Of a stretch of 7,540 nucleotides of DNA, positions 5,986 through 7,540 are shown one piece after another (position 1 is the stretch's first letter; each line of letters starts with the position of its first letter). Origin of the DNA: Bacilli bacterium (GTDB lineage: Bacteria > Bacillota_I > Bacilli_A > RF39 > UBA660). The notes under the pieces are model-generated. The model had not been told where the DNA came from, ran no database searches, and was given only the letters and a program-made list of their open reading frames with translations. The translations under genes were made by a program, and so were the position numbers. The DNA lies in NCBI GenBank assembly GCA_900771805.1, contig CAAGPL010000039.1:1-7540 (forward strand), in the 5' to 3' direction.

Positions 5986-6702
5986 TTACTTTGTTGTTGG
6001 TTGTTTAAACATTATTTTTGAAGTTAAAGTTGATTCAAATAAAAAGTTCTTTTTAGCAGTTAAATTCTTATCAACATATGAAGCAATTAAAATATATATA
6101 GTTGCGCCAGGTTTTAAAGCTCCTGTTTCGGTATCATATGCTTTTTCTATTCCAGTAACAGCATCATCAAAAAGGGAATAAATGTTACCATCTTTATCTT
6201 CAACTGCAATTTGAGCTACATGGGAATAGCTACGATTAGTAGAACATTCATATTTTTTATCAAAAATTCCATCATCATTTTTATCAAAGCATTCTTCTGC
6301 GTTTAAATCGTTATAATAGCTATTAGTATTATAAGAATCTACAAATATAGTATCCATATTACCTGTATTTTTAACCTTTAATGTAAACATTCTATTAGCA
6401 CCTGGATATTTAAATTTAACATTAAATGTTACAACATCACCATTTACCGTGCATGAATCATCATAATATCCAGTTTCACTTGAAAAAAATATAGAATCTT
6501 CTGAATTTATTATATAGTCATCGTAAATACGCTTAACTTTAGCATCAATTCCAGCTTGACATGTTGGTGTAACAGAAAATTCACCTTGTGCTTTTGCTGT
6601 TCCATTTATTGTTAAGTTCTGACTAAATAATGCATAACCTGCTACCATTACTAAAAGTAGTGCTAAGCATCCTATAAATATTTTATTTCTTGTTTTATCC
6701 AC
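5986..6702 (-). CDS. Exported beta-domain protein of the G-tract cassette family
   Basis: A 238-residue predicted exported or membrane-anchored protein of unknown function. A basic N-terminus (MDKTRNK) precedes a hydrophobic helix (8-26), then GYALFSQNL and TAKAQG. AKA at 36-38 would fit signal peptidase I; the AYxxFSx layout also recalls SipW-type leaders. The mature part looks beta-rich. KYPGA (98-102) followed by VKNTGNMDTIF (110-120) and a later LKPGA (197-201) resemble the TasA/CalY (M73-type) pattern of PG, then N-x-G, but weakly. DKNDDGIFD (140-148) resembles a thrombospondin type 3 calcium motif. Four cysteines (48, 84, 138, 153) lie outside the leader, an even number that would allow disulphides. 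The GTG start has AAGGAGGAG five bases upstream. It is a monocistronic unit driven by the G-tract promoter. Export is well supported; fold and role are inference. Confidence 0.85.
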   Translation of the reverse strand: MDKTRNKIFIGCLALLLVMVAGYALFSQNLTINGTAKAQGEFSVTPTCQAGIDAKVKRIYDDYIINSEDSIFFSSETGYYDDSCTVNGDVVTFNVKFKYPGANRMFTLKVKNTGNMDTIFVDSYNTNSYYNDLNAEECFDKNDDGIFDKKYECSTNRSYSHVAQIAVEDKDGNIYSLFDDAVTGIEKAYDTETGALKPGATIYILIASYVDKNLTAKKNFLFESTLTSKIMFKQPTTK

Positions 6703-6703
6703 A
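6695..6703 (+). promoter_or_regulatory. DnaA-box-like nonamer at the GTG start, copy 2
   Basis: TTATCCACA, an exact DnaA-box consensus match overlapping the GTG start codon as in copy 1. It is part of a 10-bp inverted repeat with 6778-6787. Confidence 0.45.
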
Positions 6704-6728
6704 AATACTCCTCCTTACCTTTACTTTC

Positions 6729-6750
6729 TACATGTTTATAATATCATGTA
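6729..6750. promoter_or_regulatory. 22-bp dyad around the -10, copy 2
   Basis: TACATG-N10-CATGTA, identical to copy 1 and centred on the -10 hexamer; an operator candidate. Confidence 0.4.
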
Positions 6751-6764
6751 CCCCCCCCCGTCAA
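6738..6764 (-). promoter_or_regulatory. Cassette promoter, copy 2, with G-tract spacer
   Basis: The -35 is TTGACG (6759-6764), whose last G is the first of the tract. The -10 is TATTAT (6738-6743) with extended TG. The spacer is 15 bp, one shorter than in copy 1, because a base next to the G run is missing. If spacing controls strength, the two copies are in different expression states; one more G would bring copy 1 to the optimal 17 bp and two more would do so for copy 2. Confidence 0.75.
6751..6759. repeat. C9/G9 homopolymer, copy 2
   Basis: Nine Cs on the plus strand within the promoter spacer, flanked by A and GT. The run length equals that of copy 1. Confidence 0.9.
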
Positions 6765-6778
6765 GTTTTTTTTAGCCT

Positions 6779-6787
6779 TGTGGATAA
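6779..6787 (-). promoter_or_regulatory. DnaA-box-like nonamer upstream of the -35, copy 2
   Basis: TTATCCACA on the minus strand, upstream of the -35. It faces the nonamer at 6695-6703 and frames a 93-bp segment, the same length as in copy 1. Confidence 0.45.
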
Positions 6788-6808
6788 CAAGATGCGTAAA
6801 ATTTCATC

Positions 6809-6832
6809 AAAAAAAAGATGGATAACCATCTT
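6809..6832 (-). terminator. Rho-independent terminator of the right-edge exported protein gene
   Basis: On the minus strand AAGATGG (6826-6832) pairs with CCATCTT (6815-6821) around a four-base loop, followed by a T-run to 6809. The stem overlaps the stop codon. It separates the two adjacent cassette genes into independent units. Confidence 0.85.
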
Positions 6833-7540
6833 AATTTATTGGACAATTTATTTTATTTAAATAATCCAAAATATTAGCACCATCCAACGAACTTATATTA
6901 CCATCATGATCAAAATCATAATTATTAGAACCAACTATTCCGTTAAGATAATCAGACATTTCTCTAGCGCATTGTAAAGTATCATCACCTGTAAGTTCAT
7001 ATTCACCCAAGCATTCTCCTGTTTCTTTAAGCGTTTTACATGCTGCATCTTTTCCTTCTGTTTGTACAAAGTTAGTTTTTAATGTAATTGTTGCTTTTTC
7101 TTCGTTTGTTATATTTTTATCTTTATCCCAGTATATTCTTATATTTTCAGTTTGTTTATCTCCTTTGTCATAAAAATAATTCTTAAATTCAAAGCTTGAT
7201 TTTATAACATTTGTTTCTCCTGTTATACTATAGTTTTTAAATATTGCTGGTACTGTTCCTTTATTTTCTATATCATAACTTACATCAACATATGCTCCTG
7301 GGTATTCTAGTTTTGGCACTGTTATTGTAAGTGCTCTTCCATCATTACTTATAGTTGCTGTTGCTCCTGCCGAACCTTTTTCACCTGTTATTTCTGCCCT
7401 TACTATTTCTATATCAAAATCACCTTGTGCTTTAGCAGTACCTGTAATATTTAGATTCTGACTAAATAATGCATAACCTGCTACCATTACTAAAAGCAGT
7501 GCTAAGCATCCTACAAATATTTTATTTCTTGTCTTATCCA
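6831..7540 (-). CDS. Exported protein of the cassette family with a C-terminal dockerin/EF-hand-like loop (start codon cut by one base)
   Basis: The coding frame runs to the window edge. By alignment with the other copies the start codon is completed by one base beyond 7540, giving 236 residues. The leader (MDKTRNKIFVGCLALLLVMV, GYALFSQNL, then TAKAQG) is that of the paralogues. The mature domain has KLEYPGAYVDVSYDIENKGT (77-96), matching the PG...N-x-G layout of its neighbour. Residues 209-220 (DFDHDGNISSLD) fit the 12-residue calcium loop D-x-D-x-D-G-x-I-x-x-x-D of dockerins and EF-hands, followed by ANILDYL as in a dockerin helix. Only one clear repeat is present where dockerins have two, so cohesin binding is doubtful; calcium binding is more likely. 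Four cysteines lie outside the leader (168, 177, 191, 233). Function is unknown, and its promoter is outside the window. Confidence 0.85.
   Translation of the reverse strand, partial: DKTRNKIFVGCLALLLVMVAGYALFSQNLNITGTAKAQGDFDIEIVRAEITGEKGSAGATATISNDGRALTITVPKLEYPGAYVDVSYDIENKGTVPAIFKNYSITGETNVIKSSFEFKNYFYDKGDKQTENIRIYWDKDKNITNEEKATITLKTNFVQTEGKDAACKTLKETGECLGEYELTGDDTLQCAREMSDYLNGIVGSNNYDFDHDGNISSLDGANILDYLNKINCPIN
7420..7540 (-). repeat. Cassette repeat, copy 3 (leader part only, cut at window end)
   Basis: 7469-7540 equals positions 1-72 with a single difference (C against A at base 29 of the alignment), and 7420-7468 resembles 6581-6629, coding for LFSQNL to TAKAQG. The window ends inside the start-codon DnaA-box-like nonamer, so the promoter and any G-tract of this copy are not visible. 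Confidence 0.9.

Larger units (their letters stand above)
6581..6816 (-). repeat. Cassette repeat, copy 2 (complete)
   Basis: This is the only complete copy in the window. It runs from the codons for AKAQG (6581) back through the signal sequence, GTG start, ribosome binding site, promoter, G-tract and upstream DnaA-box-like site to the T-tract of the preceding gene's terminator. Its 6630-6759 part matches copy 1 with four substitutions. Its leader-coding part matches copy 3, with agreement dropping sharply past the TAKAQG codons. Conserved expression signals plus divergent mature domains define the family. Confidence 0.9.

Noticed and set aside
6660..6675. Lipobox (FIGC, Cys12) in the cassette proteins
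   Set aside because: The cysteine precedes most of the hydrophobic helix instead of following it, so it is not placed for lipoprotein processing.
1..7540. Circular element closed by the end repeats
   Set aside because: The ends match over 72 bases but differ at base 29, and the content is chromosomal housekeeping genes; a multicopy repeat explains it better.
1..7540. Alternative genetic code (TGA as Trp), CRISPR, tRNA, rRNA or insertion sequence
   Set aside because: All genes are full length under the standard code with TGG for Trp, and I saw no spaced short repeats, cloverleaf, rRNA or transposase sequence.

Overview
The window is a strongly AT-rich stretch of bacterial chromosome. Every supportable gene lies on the minus strand, so transcription runs from position 7540 towards position 1. 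The base composition, strong AAGGAGG-type ribosome binding sites, extended -10 (TGnTATAAT) promoters, short hairpin-plus-T terminators, a lipobox and a Gram-positive-style secretory leader point to a low-GC Firmicute or an uncultured Bacilli/Clostridia-type gut lineage. TGA need not be read as tryptophan: all complete genes reach normal family length under the standard code and end in TAA or TAG. This argues against Mycoplasma or Spiroplasma. The exact lineage is inference.

Layout in transcription order. From 7540 to 6831 is an exported protein of 236 residues with a C-terminal dockerin/EF-hand-like calcium loop; its start codon is cut by one base at the window edge. A terminator follows, then a promoter with nine Gs in its spacer, then a paralogous exported protein (6702-5986) and its terminator. 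Next come the primosomal helicase gene priA (5914-3749) and a solitary Fic AMP-transferase (3616-3005) with its terminator. The translation operon follows: rpsB (2771-1710), tsf (1656-784) and a thioredoxin-fold lipoprotein (781-209). After that operon's terminator there is a second copy of the G-tract promoter and the first 24 codons of a third exported protein (73-1), which leaves the window.

The most interesting content is a repeated expression cassette seen three times, two copies cut by the window ends. It carries, in order: an outward DnaA-box-like nonamer, TTGAC as the -35, a G9 homopolymer lying in the -35/-10 spacer, an extended -10 inside a 22-bp dyad, a strong ribosome binding site, a GTG start within a second inverted DnaA-box-like nonamer, and a nearly invariant signal sequence ending in TAKAQG. 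The mature domains behind it differ. This is the architecture expected of a phase-variable surface or secreted protein family: slippage in the G tract would alter promoter spacing (16 bp in one copy, 15 in the other), and the shared 5' block would allow recombination between copies. Function and switching are inferred, not shown.

Secondary points are an S2 ribosomal protein with a roughly 120-residue C-terminal extension ending in a Rho_N/SAP-like domain, a lipoprotein thioredoxin fused transcriptionally to rpsB-tsf and sitting beside cysteine-bearing exported proteins, and a Fic protein with a C-terminal self-inhibitory motif.
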